A stretch of DNA of 64,000 bases from Candidatus Heimdallarchaeota archaeon (GCA_020353515.1 CP070695.1:633722-697721), one strand, 5' to 3'. Shown: positions 36,887 through 45,932, counted from the stretch's first letter. Made by a program: numbers and translations. Notes: generated from the letters alone by a model not told the origin.

Positions 36887-37843
36887 ATGAGTTATGATAG
36901 TCCTAAAACAACTCCAAGGTTTTGTGGAAATTGCGGTCAGAAGTTACTTGAGGGAGCTACATTTTGTGCCTATTGTGGGACTCAAGTACCAGCGATTGAT
37001 TCAACAGGTATTCCAAGTTCGAGACCATCAACTCCATCTACTTCAATACCTCCAACTGTAACAGATAGAGGAGTTCAAGCCTATCAAGCCTCTTATAGAC
37101 CAGATAGAATGATAACTGAACCTCCACTTCCATTTACTCAGCATTTTCAAGGAGTTTTAATATCACCTCAGTTAGAAATGCCACGAATTGCCAAGCGACC
37201 GAATCTTAAGCAACCTTTTCTTGTGGTTCTGATTGTAGGGATTATCGCGGGAATCTCTTCATTTCTACTTTTTTCAAAAGTTACATTTTCACCTCAATTT
37301 GCAGAAGATTTCATTCAAAGTATGGGTTACTCCTCTGATCTAATAGAGGGTTTTGATATAGAGTCTCTTATGCAAACCTCTCTAATGATGGGAGCTTTTG
37401 TATCCCCTCTCGGATATATTATCAATTGGATCATTATTAACAGTATTGTACTTTGGATTCTCCATGCAATATTCTCGTCTCAAGTACCGTCTCAAGAGAG
37501 AAACTTCAAGATTATGGCAACGATTGCAGGCTGGTCTTTCCTTCCACTAGTATTTGACGAATTAATTTATCTATTATTCGTAATTCTCTTTGTACCAGCC
37601 ACCACTGTTAACTCTTTTGCTGAACTCACAGCTCTCGAAACATTTGGGTCAGTAGGTGGAATGGGGATTTTTCTTTTATTTATAAGTCTGATATTTCAGA
37701 TTTGGAGTGCTATACTGGTGTATTTCGCTTCTAAGTCAATTGATGCCAAGGGTTATCATGCAGCAATTATTGCAGTTCTTTATGCGATTGTTCCTTATGT
37801 TATATCTTACTTGTTTTCTTTCGTTAATCCACTCGGATTTTAG
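36887..37843 (+). CDS. Zinc-ribbon Yip1-type membrane protein
   Basis: The roughly 318-residue protein starts with a double zinc ribbon (CGNCG and CAYCG), a Pro/Ser/Thr-rich linker and then five TM helices (first near residue 115-135, then a block from about 170 to the end). The TM block, with PLGYIINWIIINSIVLWIL and a final FLFSFVNPLGF, resembles the Yip1 domain. In eukaryotes Yip1 proteins bind Rab GTPases on membranes. ATG 36887 is preferred over TTG 36878. The nearby Rab-like and roadblock genes make the link notable. Confidence 0.72.
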   Translation: MSYDSPKTTPRFCGNCGQKLLEGATFCAYCGTQVPAIDSTGIPSSRPSTPSTSIPPTVTDRGVQAYQASYRPDRMITEPPLPFTQHFQGVLISPQLEMPRIAKRPNLKQPFLVVLIVGIIAGISSFLLFSKVTFSPQFAEDFIQSMGYSSDLIEGFDIESLMQTSLMMGAFVSPLGYIINWIIINSIVLWILHAIFSSQVPSQERNFKIMATIAGWSFLPLVFDELIYLLFVILFVPATTVNSFAELTALETFGSVGGMGIFLLFISLIFQIWSAILVYFASKSIDAKGYHAAIIAVLYAIVPYVISYLFSFVNPLGF

Positions 37844-37915
37844 TAAACAAAAAAAACAGAAATTTCTAAGAGACAATTTTCAAGTTAATTCTTTCTGTCC
37901 TTAGGAATTTCACTT

Positions 37916-38644
37916 TCAAACAATTCTTCGTGATTGGTAATGAACTGACATACAAAGCCATATCATGTCACCTATTCTATCAAATGTTTTGATTTCAAAA
38001 AAAGGTGACTCTATAAATGAAGAAAATGGTATTAATAGATTAAATAGGGGTATTCCTTGACCACAAATTACTGGGGCAAGAGCTAACTGGATTTCATGAA
38101 GGAGCTGTAGATTAATTAATTCACCATTCAAACGACTTCCTCCTTCTACCATTAGCTTCTCAACTTCGAAGTCTGTTTTAAGTTTGAATAGAAGTTGGTG
38201 TAAATCTGTTAAGGGCCCCTTTCCACATTCAATGACCTGACATCCCCTTTTTTCTAGTTTTGATCTTTGATTCAGCGAACATTGAGACGTAGTAGCAATA
38301 ATGGTCAGAATATCTGGTCTATGGGTTATTACTCTTGACTTCAGAGGAATTTTACCATCTGAGCTTACAACAACTCGTATAGGATGCTTATCAATTTCTG
38401 TGTCAATCAAGCTTTCATTAACAGTCAATTTTGAATCATCAGCTTTAATAGTTCCACTTCCAACCATAATAGCGTCAGAGTCGGCTCTTAATCGATGAAC
38501 TCGTTTCCAATCATCAGAGTTGGACAATTGGGTATCCCCCTCGTTTGTAGCAATTTTTCCATCAAGGCTAATTGCTGCCGATAGAAATACAAAAGGACGG
38601 GTTTTGGAAGGTTTAGGCAAGTTCATTAGAAATAACTTCTCCAT
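37916..38644 (-). CDS. RibD C-terminal-type reductase (riboflavin pathway)
   Basis: The 242-residue protein belongs to the dihydrofolate-reductase-like fold of RibD-C/Rib7: SAAISLDGKIA, then ADSDAIMVGSGTIKADDS, VVVSSDGKIP, and VEGGSRLNGELI. In archaea this is the 2,5-diamino-6-ribosylamino-pyrimidinone 5'-phosphate reductase that reduces the ribosyl group early in flavin and F420 synthesis. It overlaps the amidohydrolase 3' end. The ATG at 38644 opens the frame, but ATG 38626 has GGAG upstream and a shorter overlap and is an equally good start. Confidence 0.85.
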   Translation of the reverse strand: MEKLFLMNLPKPSKTRPFVFLSAAISLDGKIATNEGDTQLSNSDDWKRVHRLRADSDAIMVGSGTIKADDSKLTVNESLIDTEIDKHPIRVVVSSDGKIPLKSRVITHRPDILTIIATTSQCSLNQRSKLEKRGCQVIECGKGPLTDLHQLLFKLKTDFEVEKLMVEGGSRLNGELINLQLLHEIQLALAPVICGQGIPLFNLLIPFSSFIESPFFEIKTFDRIGDMIWLCMSVHYQSRRIV

Positions 38645-39773
38645 GGAAGAGATTAAGAGATATATCCTCTGGAAATTGACATCTGAAGAGTAAATTCAGA
38701 ATAGGATCGTTTCCAAACGCAGTTCTGGTGCTTTGAAGATTAACTACTAAAAGATCAGCCCAATAATTTTCTTTGATGCACCCTGTAGATAGTTTTAATG
38801 CTTTTGAAGGATTGATTGTAATAAATTTTAGCGCATTTGAAGGATTAAATGGAATATTTTGTTCTTTCAATCGTAAAATGAGCCATCGCAATTCTTCTAA
38901 GATGTTTGGGGAATTTGACATAACATTATCTGTTCCTAGCCCAATTAAATGCGCTTTATTTAGAAAATAATCAATCGGGGGGAATCCTAATCCATAATAG
39001 GCGTTGGAACGTGGGCAAAATACAATGAATTTGGAGGTGGGGATTTCTTGGAGTTCATTTTCTTTAAGCTTCGTTAAATGGATAAGAATATCAGGATTTA
39101 AGTGATTTAAAGAGACCTGCAAATCTGAAAGCCCAAAACGTTTTAGGGATTCTTTGATCACCGAAATTTCTTCCCCGATATGCGTTGCTACCAAAACATG
39201 TGGAGAAGAAGTTTGATTTCGAATTGCTTCCATTTCTTTTTGAGAGTAGAGTAGTGGTGTTGCTAATCCCAATCCGTCACATTGAGAAAGTAATGTAGTC
39301 AAATTAGCTTCCAAATCTTGTCGTCCGAGGATATGAAGGTCAATTGGTAAATTTTCTACGGCTTCTCGAAGGACTTTAATTCCTTTTAAACCATTCTCTC
39401 TAAAATCGAAACATACCGCAGTTCCACTCTCAATCATTTCTATTATAGCAGATCTCATTGCAGCTACTCGGCTGACTCTAGGATATTGCTGAATTTGATA
39501 TTTATGACCTTGAATCCCGACAGCTTCATTTAAAGAGAGACCAAAAGCTTGGTTTTTTAAAATAGAGTCACCAAGGTGAGTGTGAGAATTGATAAACTTC
39601 GGGAGAAGCAGATGATGTGGAAATGAATACTCTCCAGGGGCTTCAGAATGGGATGAATTGCTTTTAATATTAGATATTCTACCTTGTTCAATCGTAACCT
39701 TTACATTTTGTTTTAGAATTAAATCGTCTCCGATTAATGCATATTTGCAGAATATATTGTGAGGAATTGCCAT
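38613..39773 (-). CDS. Amidohydrolase-family protein, deaminase-like
   Basis: A 386-residue metal-dependent hydrolase. The HxH pair is SHTHLGD, later His residues lie in VATHIGEE and SLNHLNPD, and the Asp is in GLGTDNVMSN, matching the cytosine deaminase/SAH deaminase branch of the amidohydrolases. Substrate is unknown. It overlaps the downstream reductase gene by up to 32 nt, so the pair is cotranscribed, which hints at nucleoside or flavin-precursor metabolism but does not prove it. Confidence 0.82.
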   Translation of the reverse strand: MAIPHNIFCKYALIGDDLILKQNVKVTIEQGRISNIKSNSSHSEAPGEYSFPHHLLLPKFINSHTHLGDSILKNQAFGLSLNEAVGIQGHKYQIQQYPRVSRVAAMRSAIIEMIESGTAVCFDFRENGLKGIKVLREAVENLPIDLHILGRQDLEANLTTLLSQCDGLGLATPLLYSQKEMEAIRNQTSSPHVLVATHIGEEISVIKESLKRFGLSDLQVSLNHLNPDILIHLTKLKENELQEIPTSKFIVFCPRSNAYYGLGFPPIDYFLNKAHLIGLGTDNVMSNSPNILEELRWLILRLKEQNIPFNPSNALKFITINPSKALKLSTGCIKENYWADLLVVNLQSTRTAFGNDPILNLLFRCQFPEDISLNLFHGEVISNELA

Positions 39774-40181
39774 AATAGAGACACATTTCCGAATAATTCA
39801 GAGATTCCTATTGAAATGTTAATTTGATCTAGCTTTTAATTTCAAATCATAACTATAAATAATGGATCAATATCATCTAAAATCCATTTCTTTCTAGAAT
39901 GAAATAGAAAACAAAAGCTTGAAAAATTTACACATCAGGAATATAAAACAATACAGACATCAGAAATTGAAAATACAAGCTTTCAAATGATATTAGGAGG
40001 AAGAACTATTTTAATATTTAATCTCTGAAAAAAGAAGGATTAGTAATATATATCCATAGATAACAATGAAACTATGGTTGAATCAAACTTTTTCCATACT
40101 TTAAACGTGGAATAAATACCATAAAGATGTGTGTTATATTAGGAAAAAATAATGAAATCATGTATAAAATTACAAAAATCG

Positions 40182-40190
40182 TTATAAATC
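40182..40190 (+). promoter_or_regulatory. TATA element for the hairpin leader and zinc-ribbon gene
   Basis: GTTATAAAT at about 40182-40190 would start transcription near 40212, just before four consecutive hairpins. A second TTTTTATAG at 40196-40204 is also possible. The upstream part of the gap (39774-40180) is AT-rich and shows no gene. Confidence 0.4.
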
Positions 40191-40227
40191 ATAACATTTT
40201 TATAGCCCCTCAAGAAAAAAAATTATC

Positions 40228-40327
40228 TGCCAACTATTTTCACTTGTTGGCAATAGATCACCGAAATTACGTCGGTGTGATACAGTCTGGCTGTATCGGA
40301 AAATGAACCCGCATAGGGCGATTTTCC
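40228..40327 (+). ncRNA. Structured 5' leader of four packed hairpins, riboswitch-like candidate
   Basis: Four hairpins follow each other with almost no spacers. H1: TGCCAAC (40228-40234) with GTTGGCA (40246-40252). H2: CACCGA (40259-40264) with TCGGTG (40272-40277). H3: GATACAG (40279-40285) with CTGTATC (40291-40297), loop TCTGG. H4: GGAAAAT (40298-40304) with ATTTTCC (40321-40327), enclosing CCC-GCATA-GGG with an internal loop of GAA against CG. Sixteen bases later is a strong Shine-Dalgarno AAGGAGGT (40343-40350) for the zinc-ribbon gene; CTCC at 40329-40332 could pair with its GGAG. The structure is seen in one sequence only and matches no riboswitch class I know. Confidence 0.5.
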
Positions 40328-40356
40328 ACTCCAATAAAAGACAAGGAGGTTAATAA

Positions 40357-40569
40357 ATGACAATAGAAATCGAAGAGAATGTAGATCTCCAACATCGGGC
40401 TGAATTAGAGCTTTTATGCCCTTGGTGTCATACTCACACAATTACAACTATTGTAAATCATGGAACACTTCGTTTGAAGTGTAATGAATGTGGTATGGAC
40501 GCTTTTGTAACCCGAATCCCCCGTAATAAAAAATTATCCGATTACGTCTCACGAAGATTAATCGCGTAA
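40357..40569 (+). CDS. Small zinc-ribbon protein
   Basis: A 70-residue protein with a treble or ribbon zinc site formed by CPWC (residues 27-30) and CNEC (46-49), a basic C-terminus (RIPRNKKLSDYVSRR) and no other domain. It could bind nucleic acid. The ATG has a near-perfect AAGGAGGT Shine-Dalgarno. The mRNA begins with the four-hairpin leader described above. A short palindrome TGGGTTTAACCCA at 40575-40587 follows the stop codon. Confidence 0.8.
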   Translation: MTIEIEENVDLQHRAELELLCPWCHTHTITTIVNHGTLRLKCNECGMDAFVTRIPRNKKLSDYVSRRLIA

Positions 40570-40859
40570 GATTTTGGGTTTAACCCATGGGAGGAATCGA
40601 AATTCTCAAGTTATATAATTGTGTATGCTCTCTACTTCTCGCTCTGGTCCCTTAAATGATTAATGAGATGGAAGTTGATGATTGAAGCTTTCGTCTCATA
40701 ATTGAAATTCTACTCTATTGCTAAATTCAAACCGTGGATTTTGATTGAACTTCAGTATTCAATATCAAGGGATCAACAATCTTTATGATTCAGTCTTCGG
40801 ATCAAATAAAAGGAAGGAGAGAGTCATCAGATCAAGAGGATGAGCTTCAATATTTATTC

Positions 40860-42176
40860 TCAAGCTCTGTCTGGTTGTTTTTTTAGACCTAAGATATTAG
40901 CGTAGCCATCCATATCCATGAAACCATGCCCGCTAACATTAAAAACTATAGTTTTTTTCTCATTCTCTTTTTTACACTTTACTGCCTCATCTATTGCACA
41001 GGCAATACTATATGCCGATTCAGGTGCCGGTAGAAAGCCTTCTGCTTGCACAAACTCTCTAGCTCTTTCAAAAACATATTTTTCATCTTCAGGATAAGCC
41101 ACTGTGTCAATGTAATTATGATGCCTCAATAAACTTAAAATTGGTGCACAGCCATGATATCGAAGACCATCACCTCGGATTGGAACCATTGTTATCTGGT
41201 GACCCAAGGTATACATTTTTAACATTGGAGTCATTTCAGCGTGGTCTGCAAAATCATACTTGTATTCTCCTTGTAGATTTGGAGCTGCTTTGCTTTGTGA
41301 AGCAATGAATTTAATTTCTGTCTTCTTTGTAAGAACATCATGCATAAAAGGAAGAGCAATACCCCCAAAGTTACTACCTCCTCCAAGACATGAAATTACA
41401 ATATCTGGATATTCACCAGCAAGTTCCATTTGAGTTTTTGTTTCAAGTCCAATAATGGATTGATGTAACATAACATGATTTAATACAGACCCAAGGCAAT
41501 ATACTGCGTTTGGGTCTTTCTTAGCATCTTCTAGCCCTTCAGAAATTGCAATTCCTAATGAACCATTATGATTGGGATCTTCTTTGTATAATTTCTTACC
41601 AAATTCTGTTCTGTTGCTAGGTGATGCATATACATCTGCGCCGTACATCTGCATAAATTTTAATCGTTGTTCTTTCCAACGATAGACAGCTCTAACCCAA
41701 AAAATCGTACAATCTAGATCATTCAAGCTTGCGGCGTATGCAAGTGCGTTACCCCATTGACCCGCTCCTGTTTCTGTCGTAAGTCGTTCAAATCCTTCTT
41801 GTTTTGCGTAATAAGCTTGAGCTAGGGCTGTGTTAACTTTATGACTGCCTGTTGGGCTATAAAACTCTGATTTATAGAATAATTTTGCAGGGGTTCCTAA
41901 CTTATTTTCTAGATTTTTTGCTCTGAATAATGGTCTAGGTCTTCCTGCAGCTAAGAATAATTCACGAATTCCTTCAGGAATTGGAACCCATCGCTGATCT
42001 GACATCTCCTGCTTCAAACATTCTTGTAAAAGCATATTGGGGAGATCATCAACTCTTGAATACCCTTCAGGGGGATCCTTAGGTGGTGGAAGCGGTTCAG
42101 GTAAATCTGGGATAATATTATACCACTTATCAGGTAATTCTTCAGCTTTGAGAATGATTTCTCTATTTGTATTCAT
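40860..42176 (-). CDS. trpB2: Tryptophan synthase beta-like protein, TrpB2 type
   Basis: A 438-residue PLP enzyme of the TrpB2 branch, longer than TrpB1. The PLP Lys is in SPTGSHKVNTALA, the phosphate-binding loop is GGGSNFGG, and GRPRPLFRAKNLE resembles the RPTPL motif. TrpB2 condenses indole with serine and usually acts without TrpA. No trpA or other trp gene lies nearby; the next gene upstream is an aminotransferase 115 nt away, on the same strand. The ATG has a modest RBS. Confidence 0.92.
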   Translation of the reverse strand: MNTNREIILKAEELPDKWYNIIPDLPEPLPPPKDPPEGYSRVDDLPNMLLQECLKQEMSDQRWVPIPEGIRELFLAAGRPRPLFRAKNLENKLGTPAKLFYKSEFYSPTGSHKVNTALAQAYYAKQEGFERLTTETGAGQWGNALAYAASLNDLDCTIFWVRAVYRWKEQRLKFMQMYGADVYASPSNRTEFGKKLYKEDPNHNGSLGIAISEGLEDAKKDPNAVYCLGSVLNHVMLHQSIIGLETKTQMELAGEYPDIVISCLGGGSNFGGIALPFMHDVLTKKTEIKFIASQSKAAPNLQGEYKYDFADHAEMTPMLKMYTLGHQITMVPIRGDGLRYHGCAPILSLLRHHNYIDTVAYPEDEKYVFERAREFVQAEGFLPAPESAYSIACAIDEAVKCKKENEKKTIVFNVSGHGFMDMDGYANILGLKKQPDRA

Positions 42177-42290
42177 GGTTTACACCTTTAGCTTCGATGA
42201 AGAGATGCGATAAACAATTTTTTATGCTTTCTGTGATCTATTAAAGAATTCTGGCGTTCAATTCAGGATTTTTTTCATTAATCAATAGAA

Positions 42291-43481
42291 TCATGAAAAG
42301 AAAGATTGAATTCGTGTGCCAGCTTCTCGGATATCTTCTTGATTTAAAAATCCATAAGACACACGCACATGATCTGGAGTTGCGGTTCCAAATTCTGATC
42401 CTGGAACGACAACTATCTGACATTCCTCTAAAAGACACTCTGAGAATTTTGTTCCATTCATCCCAAGTCCACTGACATCAGGATAAATGTAAAAAGCGCC
42501 AAGGGGATTATAATCTACTTTTATTCCATCTACAGAAGTGAAAGCCTTAATAGTCTCTGTTCGTCTTTTAGTAAGCTCTTCCATCATTGAATTTCGGATA
42601 GAGGAGGGAGAATCCAGAGCTATTTTGGCAGCTATTTGAGCTGGGCTATTTGCACAAGCTGTATTATATTGATGAACTAATGAAATAGAAGAAAGGATTT
42701 CAGGGGGAGCTAGAACATAACCAATCCGAAAACCAGTCATACAATAAGTCTTGGAAAAAGATGAAATGATAATCACGTTATCATAGTCAATTTCTGCTGC
42801 ACAGGTGTGTTGATGACCATTATAGGTAATAGCCTCGTATGCTTCGTCAGATATTACGAGTATTCCTTTATCTGAAGCAATTTCTACAACTGCTTTGATT
42901 TGTTCACGAATCATTACACTTCCAGTAGGATTACAAGGGAAGTTCAGAACAAGAGCTTTGGTTTTAGAGTTAATAGTTTCATTCACTGCGTCTGCTTCTA
43001 GCTCAAAATTGTTATTCAAAGGAATTGGTTTTACTTTACCCCCGGCGAGTCTAATCTGAGCAGCATAATAACCGAAAGTAGGATCTTGGATAAGAATTTC
43101 ATCACCAGGCTCAACATAGGCAATAAATGTATCGATCAAAGCTTCTAAGCAACCTGAGGTTACTACTACTTGGTTTGGTGAATAATCAAGATGATATTTG
43201 GCTTTATATCTTTCAACTATTGCCTCTCGTAATTCTTGAAGGCCTGCATTTGGAGAGTAACGATGAGAAACGGGATCATCAAGAGCAATTTTCAGTCGGT
43301 CGATGATTTCAGGCATAGTCGGGATATTTAGGTTTCCAAGCCCAAAAGAGAGAATCTTATGTGAGGTGGATTTAGCAATTTTGTGCTCCAATTCAAACAG
43401 TTTTCTCAATCCTGATGGGCGGATTCGTGACATACGACTGGCAGATCGTTTAGGATTACGAGACTTCTTCTCTACTGTCAT
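42291..43481 (-). CDS. PLP-dependent class I/II aminotransferase
   Basis: A 396-residue fold-type I aminotransferase, distinct from that at 20932. It has HRYSPNAGLQELREAI, NFPCNPTG, SDEAYEAITY and the PLP Lys in SSFSKTYCMTGFRIGYV, with the C-terminal Arg in DHVRVSYGF. The N-terminal 16 residues are basic and may be extra: Met 17 begins the usual family N-terminus, but neither start has a clear RBS. It precedes trpB2 on the same strand, so an aromatic amino-acid role is possible. Confidence 0.87.
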   Translation of the reverse strand: MTVEKKSRNPKRSASRMSRIRPSGLRKLFELEHKIAKSTSHKILSFGLGNLNIPTMPEIIDRLKIALDDPVSHRYSPNAGLQELREAIVERYKAKYHLDYSPNQVVVTSGCLEALIDTFIAYVEPGDEILIQDPTFGYYAAQIRLAGGKVKPIPLNNNFELEADAVNETINSKTKALVLNFPCNPTGSVMIREQIKAVVEIASDKGILVISDEAYEAITYNGHQHTCAAEIDYDNVIIISSFSKTYCMTGFRIGYVLAPPEILSSISLVHQYNTACANSPAQIAAKIALDSPSSIRNSMMEELTKRRTETIKAFTSVDGIKVDYNPLGAFYIYPDVSGLGMNGTKFSECLLEECQIVVVPGSEFGTATPDHVRVSYGFLNQEDIREAGTRIQSFFS

Positions 43482-43633
43482 TCTATTTGCCTAATCCTTT
43501 GTATTTTTATGAAAAAAAGAATCTTAATAATGAAAAGGAGATGATAATGAAAAACTTGTGTTTCATAACTGTTTGCTGAAAGACATGAATAGTTCCTTAA
43601 GTCTTTCTTTTTATTTCGTACAATTGTGATAAA

Positions 43634-44269
43634 ATGTTATCATTTCCAAAAATAATTCTTGCCTCCCAATCCCCAGCTCGTGCAAAGGTGTTAGGGCAGA
43701 TTCAAATTCCTTTCCTTGCTATCCCAAGTAAAATTGATGAAAATAGTGATGAGAATAAGACCGTAGATCCCCAAAAGTATGTATTACGAATTTCCCAGAA
43801 AAAAGTTACCAGTGTTGCCATTCAACAGCAATATGAACAAAAAAATTATGTTATTGTAGGATGTGATACAGTGGTCGTGAGTTCTTCGAACACGATCATT
43901 GGAAAACCTAAGAATCGGGAGGAAGCAGCTTTTGTATTACGAATCTTATCTGGGGATTCACATACGGTCATAACTGGTTGTACTATTGTCATTTATCCAG
44001 ATAAAGTCAAATATCAGACTGTAGTTTCTACAGTAGTTAATTTTAGGACACTTGTAGACGAAGAGATAAATTATTACTTGGAAAAAGGTGAATGGAAAAA
44101 TAAAGCAGGAGGTTATGCCATTCAGGGCTTAGGTGCTATATTAATAGATAAAATAGAAGGAGATTACTACAACATTGTAGGTTTACCTGTAAGTTGGATT
44201 TGGCAGACCCTTTGGAACCATTACGGAAAAAAGCTTCTTCTAATAAAGAAAGAAATAGATAAGAGGTAA
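43634..44269 (+). CDS. maf: Maf-family nucleoside triphosphate pyrophosphatase
   Basis: A 211-residue Maf/HAM1-like house-cleaning pyrophosphatase. The opening LASQSPARAKVLGQ, the CDTVVV strand, IGKPKNREEA and VSTVVNFR, then GGYAIQGLGAILIDKIEGDYYNIVGLP are the classical Maf motifs. It removes noncanonical nucleotides such as dTTP/UTP analogues. The gene is isolated, 18 nt from a convergent winged-helix gene. Confidence 0.92.
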   Translation: MLSFPKIILASQSPARAKVLGQIQIPFLAIPSKIDENSDENKTVDPQKYVLRISQKKVTSVAIQQQYEQKNYVIVGCDTVVVSSSNTIIGKPKNREEAAFVLRILSGDSHTVITGCTIVIYPDKVKYQTVVSTVVNFRTLVDEEINYYLEKGEWKNKAGGYAIQGLGAILIDKIEGDYYNIVGLPVSWIWQTLWNHYGKKLLLIKKEIDKR

Positions 44270-44286
44270 AACTTTCTGATTTGATG

Positions 44287-44565
44287 TCAAGCTGCATTTG
44301 TTGTCTGAACATGAAACAATGACGTTCGCATATCACTAAAGTTTGCGACTTTTGTGACTAAACCAATTCCAATCAACTTTTTCAGAGCATTCCGAATGGT
44401 TCGATCAGAATATGTACATCTTTTCTCCAGATCTCCTGATGTTAAAGGTCCCTCTTGTGATAATATCTCAAAAATTCTCTTTGCACTCTGAGGCAAAGGT
44501 ATTGAATCGATTATAGACGAAATAACGCCTTTATTTTCTTCATCATCTAACAGAATTTGCATCAA
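44287..44565 (-). CDS. Small winged-helix regulator
   Basis: A 92-residue MarR/TrmB-like winged helix: SAKRIFEILSQEGPLTSGDLEK, then recognition helix SDRTIRNALKKLIGIGLVTK. The start is TTG 44565 or ATG 44562, with GGTGA near 44573-44577. It has a long leader of about 115 nt. It probably regulates itself or a neighbour; no target is visible. Confidence 0.78.
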   Translation of the reverse strand: MMQILLDDEENKGVISSIIDSIPLPQSAKRIFEILSQEGPLTSGDLEKRCTYSDRTIRNALKKLIGIGLVTKVANFSDMRTSLFHVQTTNAA

Positions 44566-44635
44566 ATTCTTTTTTCACCAATTATATCTTTTTTAAGTGG
44601 AATATGAGCAGAACCAACGTCAAATAGTAGGATTG

Positions 44636-44711
44636 ATTTGCTTTGTTTGTGATGTTGCTTTAGTTGTTTGTGTTGTTGCTTGTGTTGGTCTTGTTGCGCG
44701 ACATATTTAAA
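44636..44711 (-). promoter_or_regulatory. TATA box and CAA-rich unstructured leader of the winged-helix gene
   Basis: On the minus strand TTTAAATA (44704-44711) is a TATA box that would start transcription near 44680. The transcript then begins with a strongly biased stretch of CAACA/ACAAG repeats (reverse complement of 44636-44697), almost lacking G and U and therefore unstructured. Such A/C-rich leaders often favour translation; a role is inferred. Confidence 0.4.
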
Positions 44712-44861
44712 CCTTTGCATCAATTTGAAAATCGTTTTTTTTAAGAGGAAATTGTAGTTCTTACCAAGAAAAGTCAAAGGAGTACTACAAAATAAGTGGA
44801 AAAAAAACAGGTAAGAGATTGCTTAAGAAATCCTCATAAAAATCGATATCATTTAAGTTAA

Positions 44862-45170
44862 GTGGAACAGACCAGAACTTCGGGGCTTCCACACTAGTTC
44901 GGTTGAACTTGATGGTACTTAAGACCCGAGCCCGAAAAGCATAACCCCTCGGTCTTAGGGCTGTTCATTCCCATGCCTGACCCGTTTTAACCTTGCATTC
45001 TTATTCCTCTCTCCAGAGGAATCTCAGCAAGAGGTCACCTAGTCGGAGGATCTCTCATTGCACTTATCAAGGAGCCTTACTAGGCTTAGGCATCTCGGTT
45101 CTGGGATTAAGCTCGTCATATAGCGTTACGATATAGCTGAGCCGCTATCCTCAGCCGCCTACTGTTCCAT
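44862..45170 (-). ncRNA. ffs: SRP RNA (7S RNA)
   Basis: Read on the minus strand, a 309-nt RNA closed by helix 1 (GGAACAG near 45163-45169 with CTGTTCC near 44864-44870). Helix 6 is ATTCCTCT-GGAG-AGAGGAAT with its GGAG tetraloop (reverse complement of 44999-45018). Helix 8 carries GGTCAGG, a GNRA tetraloop GGGA and AACAGCC (around 44963-44986), the SRP54 binding site. Length, closing helix and the two tetraloops match archaeal SRP RNA, which targets membrane and secreted proteins. Ends are accurate to a few bases. Confidence 0.9.
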
Positions 45171-45189
45171 GTAGTTTGTCTTTTGCACC

Positions 45190-45199
45190 TTTATAAATA
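45190..45199 (-). promoter_or_regulatory. TATA box of the SRP RNA gene
   Basis: On the minus strand ATATTTATAA (reverse complement of 45190-45199) is centred about 25 nt upstream of the predicted 5' end at 45170, the standard archaeal spacing. Confidence 0.6.
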
Positions 45200-45416
45200 T
45201 CGCCCCTTGTAAATAGGTGGGTTTCTCTGCGAGTTATCTACAGCTATTGTAGAAGCTTTTTTGCTTTACCGAAGTTAATTAAATAATGAGTTTAATATCC
45301 ATTTAAGAAAAAGCTTAGGAAAGATTAAATAAATTCAGAGAAGAGATGGTAATAAGGTTCACTCATCAAATCTTAAGCTGACGATTATAATTTTAACAAA
45401 ATTTGGTTGATTTTTC

Positions 45417-45911
45417 TTGGCCCTTTCCAATAATACTTCAAAGAAATCGAAAACTGGGCTTCGACAGGTATTGATTGACATCGTGAATTCTCTCGATGGT
45501 ATCTACTCTGGTTTTTGTGTCGATACAGACGGCCTCTTAATCGAAGAAGTAAATCTTGAAGCCACAATGGGGAAAGAAAGTAGCCTTATCCTTTGTTCAC
45601 TTGTAGCTGGCATTCAATCAAACATGGATATCATAGGTCATGAGATTGGAAGTTCCCCTTGGGTCTCTTTTACTGCTGAAAGCAGCAATTACAAATTTTT
45701 TTTACGAGCAATTGGCCAGGTTGCCTTTTTAGGCGTATTAACCGATCCATATGTGGATCTCGAGCTGTTGAAGTTAATAATTGGACCGGCTGTAGATTCG
45801 ATATTACAAATAATTCAACAGTGGTCTCCACTAAAGCGCCCTCAAACACAATTTTCCTCTTTATCTATTACTAGAGAAGACTTAGATAAAATGCTATCAA
45901 TGAAGAAGTGA
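45417..45911 (+). CDS. Roadblock/LC7-like protein
   Basis: The 164-residue protein has a roadblock-like pattern: helix LRQVLIDIVNSLDGI, strand SGFCVDTDGLLIEE, long helix LILCSLVAGIQSNMDI, strands WVSFTAESSNYKFFLRAI and QVAFLGVLTD, then a last helix. It is more divergent than the other three. The start is TTG with a weak RBS. It is followed 21 nt later by a zinc-ribbon gene and heads the run leading to EndoQ and Nre. Confidence 0.72.
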   Translation: MALSNNTSKKSKTGLRQVLIDIVNSLDGIYSGFCVDTDGLLIEEVNLEATMGKESSLILCSLVAGIQSNMDIIGHEIGSSPWVSFTAESSNYKFFLRAIGQVAFLGVLTDPYVDLELLKLIIGPAVDSILQIIQQWSPLKRPQTQFSSLSITREDLDKMLSMKK

Positions 45912-45932
45912 ATTACTCTGGCTAAACCTCCT

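Noticed and set aside
40223..40441. Minus-strand open frame of 72 codons
   Set aside because: It runs through the hairpin leader and the start of the zinc-ribbon gene, lacks a Shine-Dalgarno and has no family-like features.
44562..44777. Minus-strand open frame of 71 codons, rich in Gln, His and Lys
   Set aside because: It spans the TATA box and the CAA-rich leader of the winged-helix gene; its biased composition is explained by the repeats, and it ends exactly at the regulator start.
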